NCBI GenBank assembly: GCA_900471485.1
Contig: UCEU01000002.1
Coordinates: 62,001 to 126,000 of the forward strand
DNA from: Hyphomicrobiales bacterium
GTDB taxonomy: Bacteria > Pseudomonadota > Alphaproteobacteria > Rhizobiales > Rhizobiaceae
Length of the DNA stretch: 64,000 nt
Direction of reading: 5' to 3'
This document shows, one piece after another, positions 55,816-64,000 of the stretch (the first letter of the stretch is position 1; each line of letters begins with the position of its first letter). Under the pieces are notes generated by a model. That model ran no database searches. It was not told where the DNA came from and saw only the letters and a list, made by a program, of their open reading frames with translations. The position numbers and the translations under genes were made by a program.

Positions 55816-56520
55816 CTATGCCGGCTGTGCGTCGGCCTCGCGTAGCCGGTAGCCAACGCCGGTTTCGGTGGTGATGTATTGCGGCTGATCCGGGCTTTGC
55901 TCGATCTTCTGCCGCAGCTGGCGGACATAGACCCTGAGATATTGCACGTCGGCGGCCGGCCCCCAGATCTGCTTCAGCATGAACTGATGGGTCAGAACCT
56001 TGCCGGCGTGCTGGGCGAGCACCCGCAGGATGTCGTATTCCTTCGGTGAGAGCTTTATTTCGCGACCATCGACCTTGACGATGCGCTTGACGAGATCGAT
56101 CGACAGTCCGCCGGCCTGAAAGATCGCCCGCTCGCCCTGTTGCTGCAGGCGGTGACGCAAGGCGACGCGGATGCGGGCACCCAGCTCGTTCATTCCGAAA
56201 GGCTTGGTGACGTAGTCGTCCGCGCCGGCCTCAAGCGCCTTGACGATGCCGGCTTCATCGGTTCGGCTTGAGAGGATCACGACCGGCACGGTCAGTCCCG
56301 CATCGCGCCATCCCTGCAGCAGTTCGTGGCCGGACGTGTCGGGCAGGCCGAGATCGAGCAGGATCAAGTCGGGTGGGTTGTCCCTGGCCGACTGTTCGGC
56401 AGTTGCCCCGTTTGTCGCCTCGAGCACGTCATAGCCTTGGGCGGTCAGGCCGACGCGCAGCAGCTTTCTGATCGGTGGTTCGTCGTCGACGACGAGAATC
56501 TTTACGGTCGAGCCGGTCAT
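55816..56520 (-). CDS. kdpE: Kdp response regulator
   Basis: KdpE is the OmpR-type regulator that activates the kdpFABC promoter under potassium limitation. 234 residues: receiver domain with VVDDEPP and phospho-acceptor D56 (LLLDLGLPD), conserved Lys in YVTKPFG, and a C-terminal winged helix (RIVKVDGREIKLSPKEYDIL, VQYLRVYVRQLRQKIE). It overlaps kdpD as ATGA and is last in the operon. Confidence 0.95.
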   Translation of the reverse strand: MTGSTVKILVVDDEPPIRKLLRVGLTAQGYDVLEATNGATAEQSARDNPPDLILLDLGLPDTSGHELLQGWRDAGLTVPVVILSSRTDEAGIVKALEAGADDYVTKPFGMNELGARIRVALRHRLQQQGERAIFQAGGLSIDLVKRIVKVDGREIKLSPKEYDILRVLAQHAGKVLTHQFMLKQIWGPAADVQYLRVYVRQLRQKIEQSPDQPQYITTETGVGYRLREADAQPA

Positions 56521-59225
56521 GTGAGTTCATCCATTTTCGGAATGTCGTTCGGCCGGGGCAGGCTGATGGTGAAGATCGCCCCTGATCGGTCGGTACGGTT
56601 GCCGGCGGTGATGGTGCCACCCATCGCCTCGATAAATCCGCGGCAGATGGAAAGGCCGAGCCCGGTCCCGGCGCGCACCTGGTCGCCCTTGCGGGCTCGG
56701 TAGAAGGTGTCGAAGACTCGCTCCAGATCGTTGGGCGGGATGCCCGGCCCTTCGTCCGATACCCGCATGATAACCGTCTCGCGGTTTGCAGAGCCGCTTA
56801 TGCTGACGGTCGAGCCCGAAGGCGCGTACTTGGCGGCATTGTCGATGAGGTTGAACAGCACCTGCTCGAACAGCACGGGATCGACGCGGATCATTGGAAG
56901 ATCGGCGGGGATGGCCATGGCGGTCTTGTGGTCGGCGACGATCTTCGCCGCGCGGCGCAAGGCGCTTCCGGCAATATCGCCGGGATAGTGCAGGGCGTAG
57001 TTCGGCTCCATGGCGCCGGATTCTATCTTCGTCATGTCGAGCAGATTGGCGATGAAGCGGTTCAGCCGCTCCGATTCATCGACAACGGTCGACAGGAGAT
57101 CGATGCGGTCTTGCGTCGACATCGAATCCAGTGTGTCGCGCAACATGCCGGCTGCGCCAAGAATGGCGGCGAGCGGTGTCTTCAGGTCGTGCGAGATCGA
57201 GGTGAGAAGCGCCGATCGCAGCCGGTCCGCTTCCGCGGCGAGCCTTGCGCGATCGACGTCGGCCACGAGCTGCACCCGTTCGATCGCCAGCGCGGCCTGA
57301 TCGGCCAGGGCATCCAGCAGGCGTTGCTGCTCGGGTGTCAGGAGCGGTCCTTCGCCGCGATCGTTGTCGAGGCCGATGACGCCAACAGCGGTTCGGCCGG
57401 TGCGCAACGGGACATAGAGCCGCTTCGCGCCAGGCAACGTGTCGGCGCCGCGGCCAGCGGCGTGATTGTGCTCCCAGGCCCAGCGCGCGGCGGCGATATC
57501 GGCGTCGTCGAGCGTGTCATCCGGCGGATAGCCGGCCTTGACGGAGATCGTGCCGTCTTCCGGCAGGAGCAGAACGACTCGGACCTTCAGCATCGAGGCA
57601 AGCTGGAAGGCGGTCGCCCACAGCACGTCGTCAAGCGTGCCGGTGCCGGCCAGTTTCCTAGAGAAGAGGTAGAGATCCTCGGTCGTGCGGGCGCGCTGGC
57701 GGGCGGAGGCCGCCTGCCGCTGTACGGTTGCCGTCAGATTACTGGCGATCACCGCGACACCAAGGAAGAAGAACAGCGCAAGCACACTCTCGGGGTCGTT
57801 GATGGTCAGCGTGTAGCGCGGTGGCAGGAAGAAGAAATTGAAGGAGAATGCGCTGAGGACGCAAGTGAAGAGAGCAGGGCGCAGGCCATGGATCACGGCC
57901 GACGTCAGCACCGCCATCAGAAAGACGAGCGCGAGGTTGCGGACGTCGAGCACCTGATCGAGTACGACGCCGGCGCAGAGCGCGATCGCAACATAGACGG
58001 TCGCGAGGGCATAAGCCCGCAGGTTGAAGGGCGTAGAGTCCGGCGCGGCCTTTACGCCACGCGGCGAGGCTCCGTCCGTTTCGTTACCCGAGATGACGTG
58101 AACGCTGATATTACCTGCGCTTCTGATCAGCTCATCGGCGGTGGATCGCTGAAACCATTCCCGCCAGGTCGGCTGGCGGGGGGCACCGATCACGATGTGG
58201 GTGACATTGTTTGCCGCCGCATGGCGAACGAGTTCCTCGGCGACCTCGCGGCCGGGGATGGTCAGCGCTTCGCCGCCCAACTGCTCGGCGAGCCGCAACG
58301 TGCCGGCGACGGCATCGCGCTCGGCCTCCGACATGTTGATCGCGCGGTTGGTTTCGACATAGACGGCGGTCCAGGGGGCGCGCAGGCGCGCGGCCATCCT
58401 GGAAGCATAGCGCACCAGCGATGCCGAGCGGGGATGATGGTCGACCGAGACAAGGACCCTCTCGCCGGCGGCCCAAGGGCCTGAGATGGCATGCGCCTGC
58501 ATGTGCGTCAGCAGCTGGTCGTCGACGCGTTGTGCCGTCTTGCGCAGCGCCAGTTCGCGCAGTGCTGTCAGGTTGCCTGGCGTGAAATAATTGGTCAGCG
58601 CCCGCTCGGCGGTCTTCGGCACATAGACCTTGCCGTCGCGAAGCCGACGGATCAGATCGTCGGGCGTCAGGTCGATGATTTCGACATCGTCGGCCATGTC
58701 GATGATGGAATCCGGCACTGTTTCTCGCACCCGGATGCGGGTGATCTGGGAGACGACGTCGTTCAGGCTCTCGACATGCTGGATGTTCAAGGTCGTGTAG
58801 ACGTCGATGCCGCGCGCCAGCAGTTCCTTGATGTCTAGATAGCGCTTGGGGTGGCGGCTGCCGTCGGCATTGGTGTGGGCGAGTTCATCGACGAGGACGA
58901 GATCGGGCCTGCGGGCCAGGATCGCGTCCAGATCCATCTCCTCCAGTCGCCGACCCTTGTACTCTACCGCAAGGCGCGGGACGATCTCAAAGCCATCGAC
59001 GAGCGCCTGCGTTTCCCGGCGGCCATGGGTTTCGACGACGCCCACGACCACGTCGCAGCCGTCCGAGATCTTGGCGCGTCCGGACACCAGCATCTCGTAG
59101 GTCTTGCCGACACCGGGGGCGGCGCCGAGGAATATCTTCAGACGACCGCGTGTTTCCTGACGGGCCTTTTCAAGGAGCGCGTCGGGGGAGGGTCTAGCGA
59201 CCTGATCACGGTTGTCGTCGGGCAT
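56517..59225 (-). CDS. kdpD: Kdp sensor histidine kinase
   Basis: KdpD senses potassium and turgor and phosphorylates KdpE. The 902-residue protein has the KdpD N-terminal domain with Walker A GAAPGVGKT (residues 34-42), a universal-stress-protein domain, four closely spaced membrane segments (around 400-500, DUF4118), a GAF-like domain, then HisKA with H679 in SHDLKTPLAAILG and a HATPase domain with DNAAKYAP, DEGPGIP and GTGLGLSICRGF. It lies 60 bases after kdpC, with a hairpin between. Confidence 0.95.
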   Translation of the reverse strand: MPDDNRDQVARPSPDALLEKARQETRGRLKIFLGAAPGVGKTYEMLVSGRAKISDGCDVVVGVVETHGRRETQALVDGFEIVPRLAVEYKGRRLEEMDLDAILARRPDLVLVDELAHTNADGSRHPKRYLDIKELLARGIDVYTTLNIQHVESLNDVVSQITRIRVRETVPDSIIDMADDVEIIDLTPDDLIRRLRDGKVYVPKTAERALTNYFTPGNLTALRELALRKTAQRVDDQLLTHMQAHAISGPWAAGERVLVSVDHHPRSASLVRYASRMAARLRAPWTAVYVETNRAINMSEAERDAVAGTLRLAEQLGGEALTIPGREVAEELVRHAAANNVTHIVIGAPRQPTWREWFQRSTADELIRSAGNISVHVISGNETDGASPRGVKAAPDSTPFNLRAYALATVYVAIALCAGVVLDQVLDVRNLALVFLMAVLTSAVIHGLRPALFTCVLSAFSFNFFFLPPRYTLTINDPESVLALFFFLGVAVIASNLTATVQRQAASARQRARTTEDLYLFSRKLAGTGTLDDVLWATAFQLASMLKVRVVLLLPEDGTISVKAGYPPDDTLDDADIAAARWAWEHNHAAGRGADTLPGAKRLYVPLRTGRTAVGVIGLDNDRGEGPLLTPEQQRLLDALADQAALAIERVQLVADVDRARLAAEADRLRSALLTSISHDLKTPLAAILGAAGMLRDTLDSMSTQDRIDLLSTVVDESERLNRFIANLLDMTKIESGAMEPNYALHYPGDIAGSALRRAAKIVADHKTAMAIPADLPMIRVDPVLFEQVLFNLIDNAAKYAPSGSTVSISGSANRETVIMRVSDEGPGIPPNDLERVFDTFYRARKGDQVRAGTGLGLSICRGFIEAMGGTITAGNRTDRSGAIFTISLPRPNDIPKMDELT

Positions 59226-59248
59226 GCGTGTGGTCTTTCTTCACGAGC

Positions 59249-59280
59249 AAATCCCCGGATGCGCGGGCACCCGGGGATTT
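59249..59280 (-). terminator. Hairpin between kdpC and kdpD
   Basis: AAATCCCCGG - 12 bases - CCGGGGATTT forms a perfect 10-base stem (59249-59258 with 59271-59280) directly after the kdpC stop. With only TTT at its 3' side it may be a partial terminator that lowers kdpDE expression relative to kdpFABC. Confidence 0.6.
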
Positions 59281-59285
59281 TCAGC

Positions 59286-59855
59286 CTAGTCAGACATAGA
59301 AGCATCGAGCGAGCGGTTCAATGCCAGAACATTGACGGTCGGTTCGCCCAGAATGCCGAGTTCACGGTGGTGCGTGGCGGCGTCGACAAGCGATCTCACC
59401 TTGGTCTCATCCAGGCCGCGGGCCTTGGCGACGCGCGGGATCTGGAAGTAGGCGGCGTCAGGAGAAATATGTGGGTCGAGACCGCTGCCGGATGCCGTGA
59501 CGAGATCGATCGGGACATCCACCGTCGGGTTCGACGCCTTGGCGGCTTCGTAGTCGGTCTTGACGCGGTCGATCAGCTTCTGGCTGGTCGGGCCAAGGTT
59601 CGAGCCGCTGGAGGCGGCGGCGTTATATCCGTCACCCGCGGCCGATGGGCGGCCGTGGAAATATTTGTCGCTGGTGAAGGCCTGGCCGATGAGGCTCGAC
59701 CCGATGACCTTACCGTCCTGCTCTATCAGGCTGCCATTCGACTGGGCCGGGAACAGCGCCTGAGCGGCGCCGGTCATGGCGATCGGATAGAGCAGACCGG
59801 TGATGGCTGTTGTAGCGAGGATCATTACGATTGCCGGACGAAGTTCTTTCAACAT
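59286..59855 (-). CDS. kdpC: Potassium-transporting ATPase subunit C
   Basis: KdpC is the single-pass periplasmic subunit that stabilises the KdpFABC pump. 189 residues: an N-terminal membrane segment ([28 protein letters not shown]), then a periplasmic domain with the family blocks [48 protein letters not shown] and a C-terminal [10 protein letters not shown]. It lies 12 bases after kdpB. Confidence 0.95.
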   Translation of the reverse strand: MLKELRPAIVMILATTAITGLLYPIAMTGAAQALFPAQSNGSLIEQDGKVIGSSLIGQAFTSDKYFHGRPSAAGDGYNAAASSGSNLGPTSQKLIDRVKTDYEAAKASNPTVDVPIDLVTASGSGLDPHISPDAAYFQIPRVAKARGLDETKVRSLVDAATHHRELGILGEPTVNVLALNRSLDASMSD

Positions 59856-59867
59856 TGTCGTTACTCC

Positions 59868-61955
59868 TTAGGCGAGGCCGATGGTGGTGATCAGCATGTC
59901 GATCGCCTTGATGAAGACGAACGGGACGATGATGCCGCCAAGGCCGTAGATCAGCAGGTTGCGGGACAGAAGCGCGCCGGCGCCGATCGGCCGGTAGCGG
60001 ACGCCCCTCAGCGACAGAGGGATCAGGGCGATGATGACAAGCGCATTGAAGATGATGGCCGAGAGGATGGCGCTCTGCGGCGACGATAGGCCCATGACGT
60101 TCAGTGCCGACAGCTGCGGGTAGAAGGTCAGGAACATCGCCGGAATGATCGCGAAATATTTGGCGATGTCGTTGGCGATCGAGAAGGTCGTCAGCGCCCC
60201 GCGGGTCATCAGCAACTGCTTGCCGATCTCGACGATCTCGATGAGCTTCGTCGGATCACTGTCCAGATCGACCATGTTGCCAGCTTCGCGGGCCGCGACC
60301 GTGCCGGTGTTCATGGCGACGCCGACGTCGGCCTGCGCCAGGGCGGGCGCATCGTTGGTCCCGTCGCCGCACATGGCGACCAGCTTGCCCTTGGCCTGCT
60401 CCTCGCGGATCAGCGAGAGTTTGTTCTCGGGTGTCGCTTGCGCCAGGAAGTCGTCGACGCCGGCCTCGGCGGCGATCGCCGCGGCCGTCATCGGGTTGTC
60501 GCCGGTGATCATCACGGTGCGGATGCCCATGCGGCGCAGTTCCGCGAAGCGCTCACGGATGCCGCCCTTGACCACGTCCTTGAGCTGGATGACGCCGAGC
60601 AGGCGCCCGTCGCGGGCCACAGCGAGCGGCGTGCCGCCCGACTTGGCGATCTCGTCGGAAATGGCCTGGAGTTCCCTGATCGTGTCGGTGTTGGCCCGAA
60701 GGGCGATGGCGGCGTTGCCCGATGTCGCCGTGGAGCCAGCGCCGACATAAGCGAGGACGGCATCGACGGCGCCCTTGCGGATGGAGGAACCTTCGACATC
60801 GACGCCGCTCATGCGCGTCTGCGCGGTGAAGGGCACGAAGGCGGCCTTGAGGCTTGCCATGTCGCGGCCGCGGATCGCGTATTTCTCCTTGGCGAGAACG
60901 ACGATCGAGCGGCCTTCCGGCGTCTCGTCGGCCAGCGATGCCAGCTGCGCGGCATCGGCCAGTTCCTGCTCGCTCACGCCGGCAACGGGACGGAAGGAGG
61001 TTGCCTGGCGGTTTCCGAGCGTGATCGTGCCGGTCTTGTCGAGCAGCAGCGTATCGACATCACCGGCTGCCTCGACCGCGCGGCCGGACATGGCCAGGAC
61101 GTTGAAACGAACGAGACGGTTCATGCCGGCGATGCCGATTGCCGAAAGAAGCGCGCCGATCGTCGTCGGGATAAGCGTGACGAAGAGGGCGACGAGGATG
61201 ATGATCGGGATAGATCCGCCGGCATAGATCGCAAAGCTCGGGATGGTCGCCGTGGCGAGCACGAAGATCAACGTCATGCCCGACAGCAAGATGTTCAGCG
61301 CGATCTCGTTCGGGGTCTTCTGGCGTTCGGCGCCTTCGACAAGCGAGATCATCCGGTCGAGGAAGGTCGAGCCCGCCGCGGCGGTGATGCGAACCTTGAT
61401 CCAGTCGGAGAGAACCTGCGTGCCGCCGGTGACGGCAGAACGGTCTCCACCCGATTCCCGGATGACAGGCGCCGATTCACCCGTTATCGCCGCTTCGTTG
61501 ACCGAGGCCACGCCCTCGATCACTTCGCCGTCGGACGGGATGATGTCGCCCGCCTCGACGAGCACGAGATCGCCGACCTTCAGGCTCGTGCCGGGAACGA
61601 GCCGGTGGCCGCTGCCATTGTTGGCGGTCAGAAGTTTCGCCTGGGTCTCGGTGCGGGCCTTGCGCAGAGAATCGGCCTGCGCCTTGCCGCGACCTTCGGC
61701 AACAGCCTCGGCGAAGTTGGCGAACAACACCGTGAACCAGAGCCAGAGGTTGATCTGAAACGAAAAGCCCAGATTGTCGCTGCCGGTTACGAGGTCGCGG
61801 ATGAAGAGGATGGTCGTGAGCGTCGAAACCGTGGCGACGACGAACATGACGGGGTTTCGAGCGAGCGTTCGTGGATCGAGCTTTTTGAAGGCGGCGCCCA
61901 CGGCGGGAATGAGGATGCGAGAATCGAGGATGCTCGCGGATTGTGCCTGGCTCAT
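59868..61955 (-). CDS. kdpB: Potassium-transporting ATPase subunit B
   Basis: KdpB is the P-type ATPase subunit that hydrolyses ATP for high-affinity potassium uptake. The 695-residue protein has the phosphorylation motif [10 protein letters not shown] (D306), the actuator TGESAPV, the nucleotide-domain blocks and the hinge [21 protein letters not shown], with seven membrane segments expected. GGAG precedes the ATG. A micro-ORF lies between it and kdpA. Confidence 0.96.
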   Translation of the reverse strand: MSQAQSASILDSRILIPAVGAAFKKLDPRTLARNPVMFVVATVSTLTTILFIRDLVTGSDNLGFSFQINLWLWFTVLFANFAEAVAEGRGKAQADSLRKARTETQAKLLTANNGSGHRLVPGTSLKVGDLVLVEAGDIIPSDGEVIEGVASVNEAAITGESAPVIRESGGDRSAVTGGTQVLSDWIKVRITAAAGSTFLDRMISLVEGAERQKTPNEIALNILLSGMTLIFVLATATIPSFAIYAGGSIPIIILVALFVTLIPTTIGALLSAIGIAGMNRLVRFNVLAMSGRAVEAAGDVDTLLLDKTGTITLGNRQATSFRPVAGVSEQELADAAQLASLADETPEGRSIVVLAKEKYAIRGRDMASLKAAFVPFTAQTRMSGVDVEGSSIRKGAVDAVLAYVGAGSTATSGNAAIALRANTDTIRELQAISDEIAKSGGTPLAVARDGRLLGVIQLKDVVKGGIRERFAELRRMGIRTVMITGDNPMTAAAIAAEAGVDDFLAQATPENKLSLIREEQAKGKLVAMCGDGTNDAPALAQADVGVAMNTGTVAAREAGNMVDLDSDPTKLIEIVEIGKQLLMTRGALTTFSIANDIAKYFAIIPAMFLTFYPQLSALNVMGLSSPQSAILSAIIFNALVIIALIPLSLRGVRYRPIGAGALLSRNLLIYGLGGIIVPFVFIKAIDMLITTIGLA

Positions 61956-61997
61956 AAGAGGCTCCAGCTTGAATAGAGGAGGGCGATCGGTCTGCGA

Positions 61998-62153
61998 TCA
62001 GCCGTGTAGAATCCTGAAGGCGGCGAGGATGACGAGAAGGGCGGCCATCATGATCAGAATGATGTCGGAGCCGCGCGTCATCCTTCCAGCGTCACGCCCC
62101 GGCGAACCGGGACGTGGGTTGAGGGATTTGCGAAGTCGGCGACGAAGGATCAT
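61998..62153 (-). CDS. Micro-ORF between kdpA and kdpB, predicted membrane peptide
   Basis: A 51-codon open frame in the 206-base gap between kdpA and kdpB. It starts 8 bases after the kdpA stop, and its ribosome site GAGGTGA overlaps that stop (TGAGGTGA). The peptide begins with a strongly basic MILRRRLRKSLNPRPG and ends in one hydrophobic segment IILIMMAALLVILAAFRIL before HG. An inner ATG (codon 25, GGAAGG directly upstream) would give a 27-residue peptide of KdpF-like size. It is not KdpF, which lies upstream of kdpA, and I know no described Kdp subunit here. Whether it is translated is inference from coupling and composition. Confidence 0.55.
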   Translation of the reverse strand: MILRRRLRKSLNPRPGSPGRDAGRMTRGSDIILIMMAALLVILAAFRILHG

Positions 62154-62161
62154 GCTTCACC

Positions 62162-63865
62162 TCAAAAGGTTTGGCCGGCGATCATGACGAGGTGCTCGAT
62201 CACGGGTCCAAGCGCCAGGGCCGGGAAGAATGTCAGGCCGCCGACGATGACAATCGTGCCGGTCAGCAGGCCCACGAACAGCATGCCGTCGGTCGGGAAA
62301 GTGCCCGCCGAAGCCGGGACCGTTTTCTTGGCGACCAGCGAGCCCGCGATTGCGAGCGCCGGAATGATCACCAGGAAACGACCAGCGAGCATGCCGATGC
62401 CGAGCGTGATGTTGTACCAGGGCGTATTGCCGGTAAGGCCGCCGAAGGCCGAACCGTTGTTGGCTGCCGCGGAGGTGTAGGCGTAGAGGATCTCCGAGAA
62501 GCCATGCGGGCCAGCGGTCCCGATCGAAGCGACGGCGGAGGGAAGCACGGTCGCGATCGCCGTGAAGATCAGCATCGCGGCCGGAAGGCAAAGAATGGCG
62601 AGAACGGCCATCTTCATTTCCTTGGCCTCGATCTTCTTGCCAAGATATTCCGGCGTGCGCCCGACCATGAGACCGGCAACGAAGATGGCGATGATGACGA
62701 ACAACAGGATGCCGTAGAAGCCGGCGCCGACGCCACCGACGATGACTTCGCCGAGCTGCATGTTGATCAGCGGGATAAGACCGCCAAGCGCGGTGAAGCT
62801 GCCATGCATGGCATTCACGGCGCCGCAGGACGCGGCCGTGGTGATGACGGCAAACAGCGACGACATCGAAATGCCGAAGCGGACTTCCTTGCCTTCCATG
62901 TTGCCACCCTGCAGGCCGAAAGCGTGCATCAGCGGGTTGCCGGCGGCTTCCGCCCAATAGGTCACGCCGACGCCGATGACGAACAGAATGCCCATCGTGG
63001 CGAGGATCGCCCAGCCCTGACGCTGGTTTCCGACCATGCGGCCGAAGACGTTGGTGAACGCGGCGCCGATCGCGAAGATCGAGAGCATCTGGATCATGTT
63101 CGAGATCGCGTCCGGATTTTCGAAGGGGTGAGCCGAATTTGCGTTGAAGAAGCCGCCGCCGTTGGTGCCGAGCATCTTGATGGCAAGCTGCGAGGCGACC
63201 GGCCCCAGTGCGATCGTCTGCTTGGCGCCCTCCAGCGTGGTCGCGTCGACATAGGGACCGAAGGTCTGCGGGACACCGAGATAGACGTAGACTAGTGTCA
63301 GCACGATGCAGACCGGAAGCAGCACATAGAGCGTGCTCCTGAACATATCGACCCAGAAATTGCCGATGGCCTTGCCCGATGCGCGTGAAAAGGCGCGGAT
63401 GAGCCCGATGGCGATGGCCATGCCGGTTGCTGCGGAGACGAAGTTCTGCACGGTCAGCCCGGCCATCTGGGTCAGATAGGACATGGTGCCTTCGCCGCCG
63501 TAGTTCTGCCAATTGGTATTGCTGACGAAACTGACGGCGGTGTTGAAGGAGAGCTCCGGCGGAACGGCCGCCATGCCTGCCGGATTATAGGGCAGCACGG
63601 CCTGCAGGCGCATCAGCGCGTACAGGAGAAGGACGCCGAGCAGATTGAACATGAGCATTGCGAATGCATAGGACGTCCAATGCTGCTCTTCGCGTTCGCT
63701 GGTGTTCGCCAGCTTGTAAAGTCCGCGTTCGATCGGAACGAGGACGGGTGAGAGAAATGTGCGCTCGCCGGTAAAGACGCGTGTCATGTAACCGCCAAGC
63801 GGTTTGACGAGCATGATGAGGATCCCGCAAAACAGCAGGATCTGGAGCCATCCGTTGAGGGTCAT
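62162..63865 (-). CDS. kdpA: Potassium-transporting ATPase subunit A
   Basis: KdpA binds and translocates potassium, and is related to Ktr/Trk channel proteins. 567 residues with ten or more membrane segments and the selectivity-filter-like loops: [38 protein letters not shown], and [24 protein letters not shown]. Length is typical. It begins 48 bases after the kdpF stop; no clear purine-rich ribosome site is seen. Confidence 0.96.
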   Translation of the reverse strand: MTLNGWLQILLFCGILIMLVKPLGGYMTRVFTGERTFLSPVLVPIERGLYKLANTSEREEQHWTSYAFAMLMFNLLGVLLLYALMRLQAVLPYNPAGMAAVPPELSFNTAVSFVSNTNWQNYGGEGTMSYLTQMAGLTVQNFVSAATGMAIAIGLIRAFSRASGKAIGNFWVDMFRSTLYVLLPVCIVLTLVYVYLGVPQTFGPYVDATTLEGAKQTIALGPVASQLAIKMLGTNGGGFFNANSAHPFENPDAISNMIQMLSIFAIGAAFTNVFGRMVGNQRQGWAILATMGILFVIGVGVTYWAEAAGNPLMHAFGLQGGNMEGKEVRFGISMSSLFAVITTAASCGAVNAMHGSFTALGGLIPLINMQLGEVIVGGVGAGFYGILLFVIIAIFVAGLMVGRTPEYLGKKIEAKEMKMAVLAILCLPAAMLIFTAIATVLPSAVASIGTAGPHGFSEILYAYTSAAANNGSAFGGLTGNTPWYNITLGIGMLAGRFLVIIPALAIAGSLVAKKTVPASAGTFPTDGMLFVGLLTGTIVIVGGLTFFPALALGPVIEHLVMIAGQTF

Positions 63866-63913
63866 GGGAAGTAACTTTCAATACCCGATTGTTTCAGCCG
63901 CGCTCGGCGTGGG

Positions 63914-64000
63914 TCAGAAGCGTTCGGGACGAATGAGAGCGTAGGTGAGGTACACCGCGAGGAAGGCGGTGACGGCACCACTGATGATATAGTCGAATGC
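63914..64000 (-). CDS. kdpF: KdpF small subunit (start outside the window)
   Basis: Reading the minus strand from the window edge gives FDYIISGAVTAFLAVYLTYA then LIRPERF and a stop at 63914-63916. One membrane segment followed by the ending LxRPERF is the signature of KdpF, the roughly 29-residue stabilising subunit of the Kdp pump. Start codon and promoter lie beyond the window. It is too short for routine gene callers, but position and sequence make it convincing. Confidence 0.9.
   Translation of the reverse strand, partial: AFDYIISGAVTAFLAVYLTYALIRPERF

Overview
The window looks like chromosomal DNA of a Rhizobium-group alphaproteobacterium (Rhizobiales). The evidence is the order rho - mnmE - mnmG - rsmG - parA - parB, converging on holA - lptE - leuS; a TrcR/DUF1013 regulator; a very large NdvB cyclic beta-1,2-glucan synthase; a 180-kDa-class NAD-glutamate dehydrogenase; and even, GC-rich, strongly biased codon use. 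The rho-to-parB block normally lies close to the chromosomal origin. I see no rRNA, tRNA, CRISPR array, insertion sequence or prophage, and no large pseudogene. The species cannot be named from the sequence alone.

Layout. (1) 1-6797, plus strand: end of rho, tRNA-modification genes mnmE and mnmG, 16S rRNA methyltransferase rsmG, then parA and parB. Three near-perfect ParB-binding (parS) palindromes lie in the mnmE/mnmG gap and inside rsmG. A degenerate fourth lies about 9 kb further on, inside an acyl-CoA synthetase gene. (2) 6804-10984, minus: leuS-lptE-holA operon. (3) 11188-16787: PLP-homeostasis protein, a PrpE-like acyl-CoA synthetase, TrcR and acetyl-CoA synthetase. (4) 16821-23501: small secreted nuclease, SdhAF4-type protein, HtpX protease, RsmB-type methyltransferase, heparinase-like protein and PurH. 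(5) 23516-29706, minus: a giant glutamate dehydrogenase followed by an MFS/UMF1 permease. (6) 29959-33851: pyridoxal kinase, carbonic anhydrase, lytic transglycosylase, aspartate-semialdehyde dehydrogenase and a micro-ORF. (7) 33945-43795, minus: OpgC-type acyltransferase downstream of NdvB, a likely periplasmic-glucan synthesis and decoration pair. (8) 44132-44946: three small stress- or envelope-type proteins; one has a textbook EcfG general-stress promoter. (9) 45108-51451, minus: dipeptidase plus a complete five-gene peptide ABC transporter. (10) 51665-55812: DUF1993 protein, galE with a phosphonate monoester hydrolase-like enzyme, and an AT-rich gap leading to an orphan methyltransferase. 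(11) 55816-64000, minus: the complete Kdp potassium system (kdpF, A, B, C, D, E), with an extra 51-codon membrane micro-ORF between kdpA and kdpB.

How it fits together. Most of the window is core chromosome: segregation and translation near the origin, acetate/propionate activation, amino-acid and purine metabolism. Envelope and osmotic adaptation genes are also prominent: cyclic glucans, Kdp, lytic transglycosylase and LPS assembly. The least explained items are the kdpA/kdpB micro-ORF, the degenerate parS, the small-protein cluster at 44.1-44.9 kb, a perfect 16-bp palindrome before pdxY, and the intercistronic hairpins in the ndvB-opgC and kdpC-kdpD gaps.
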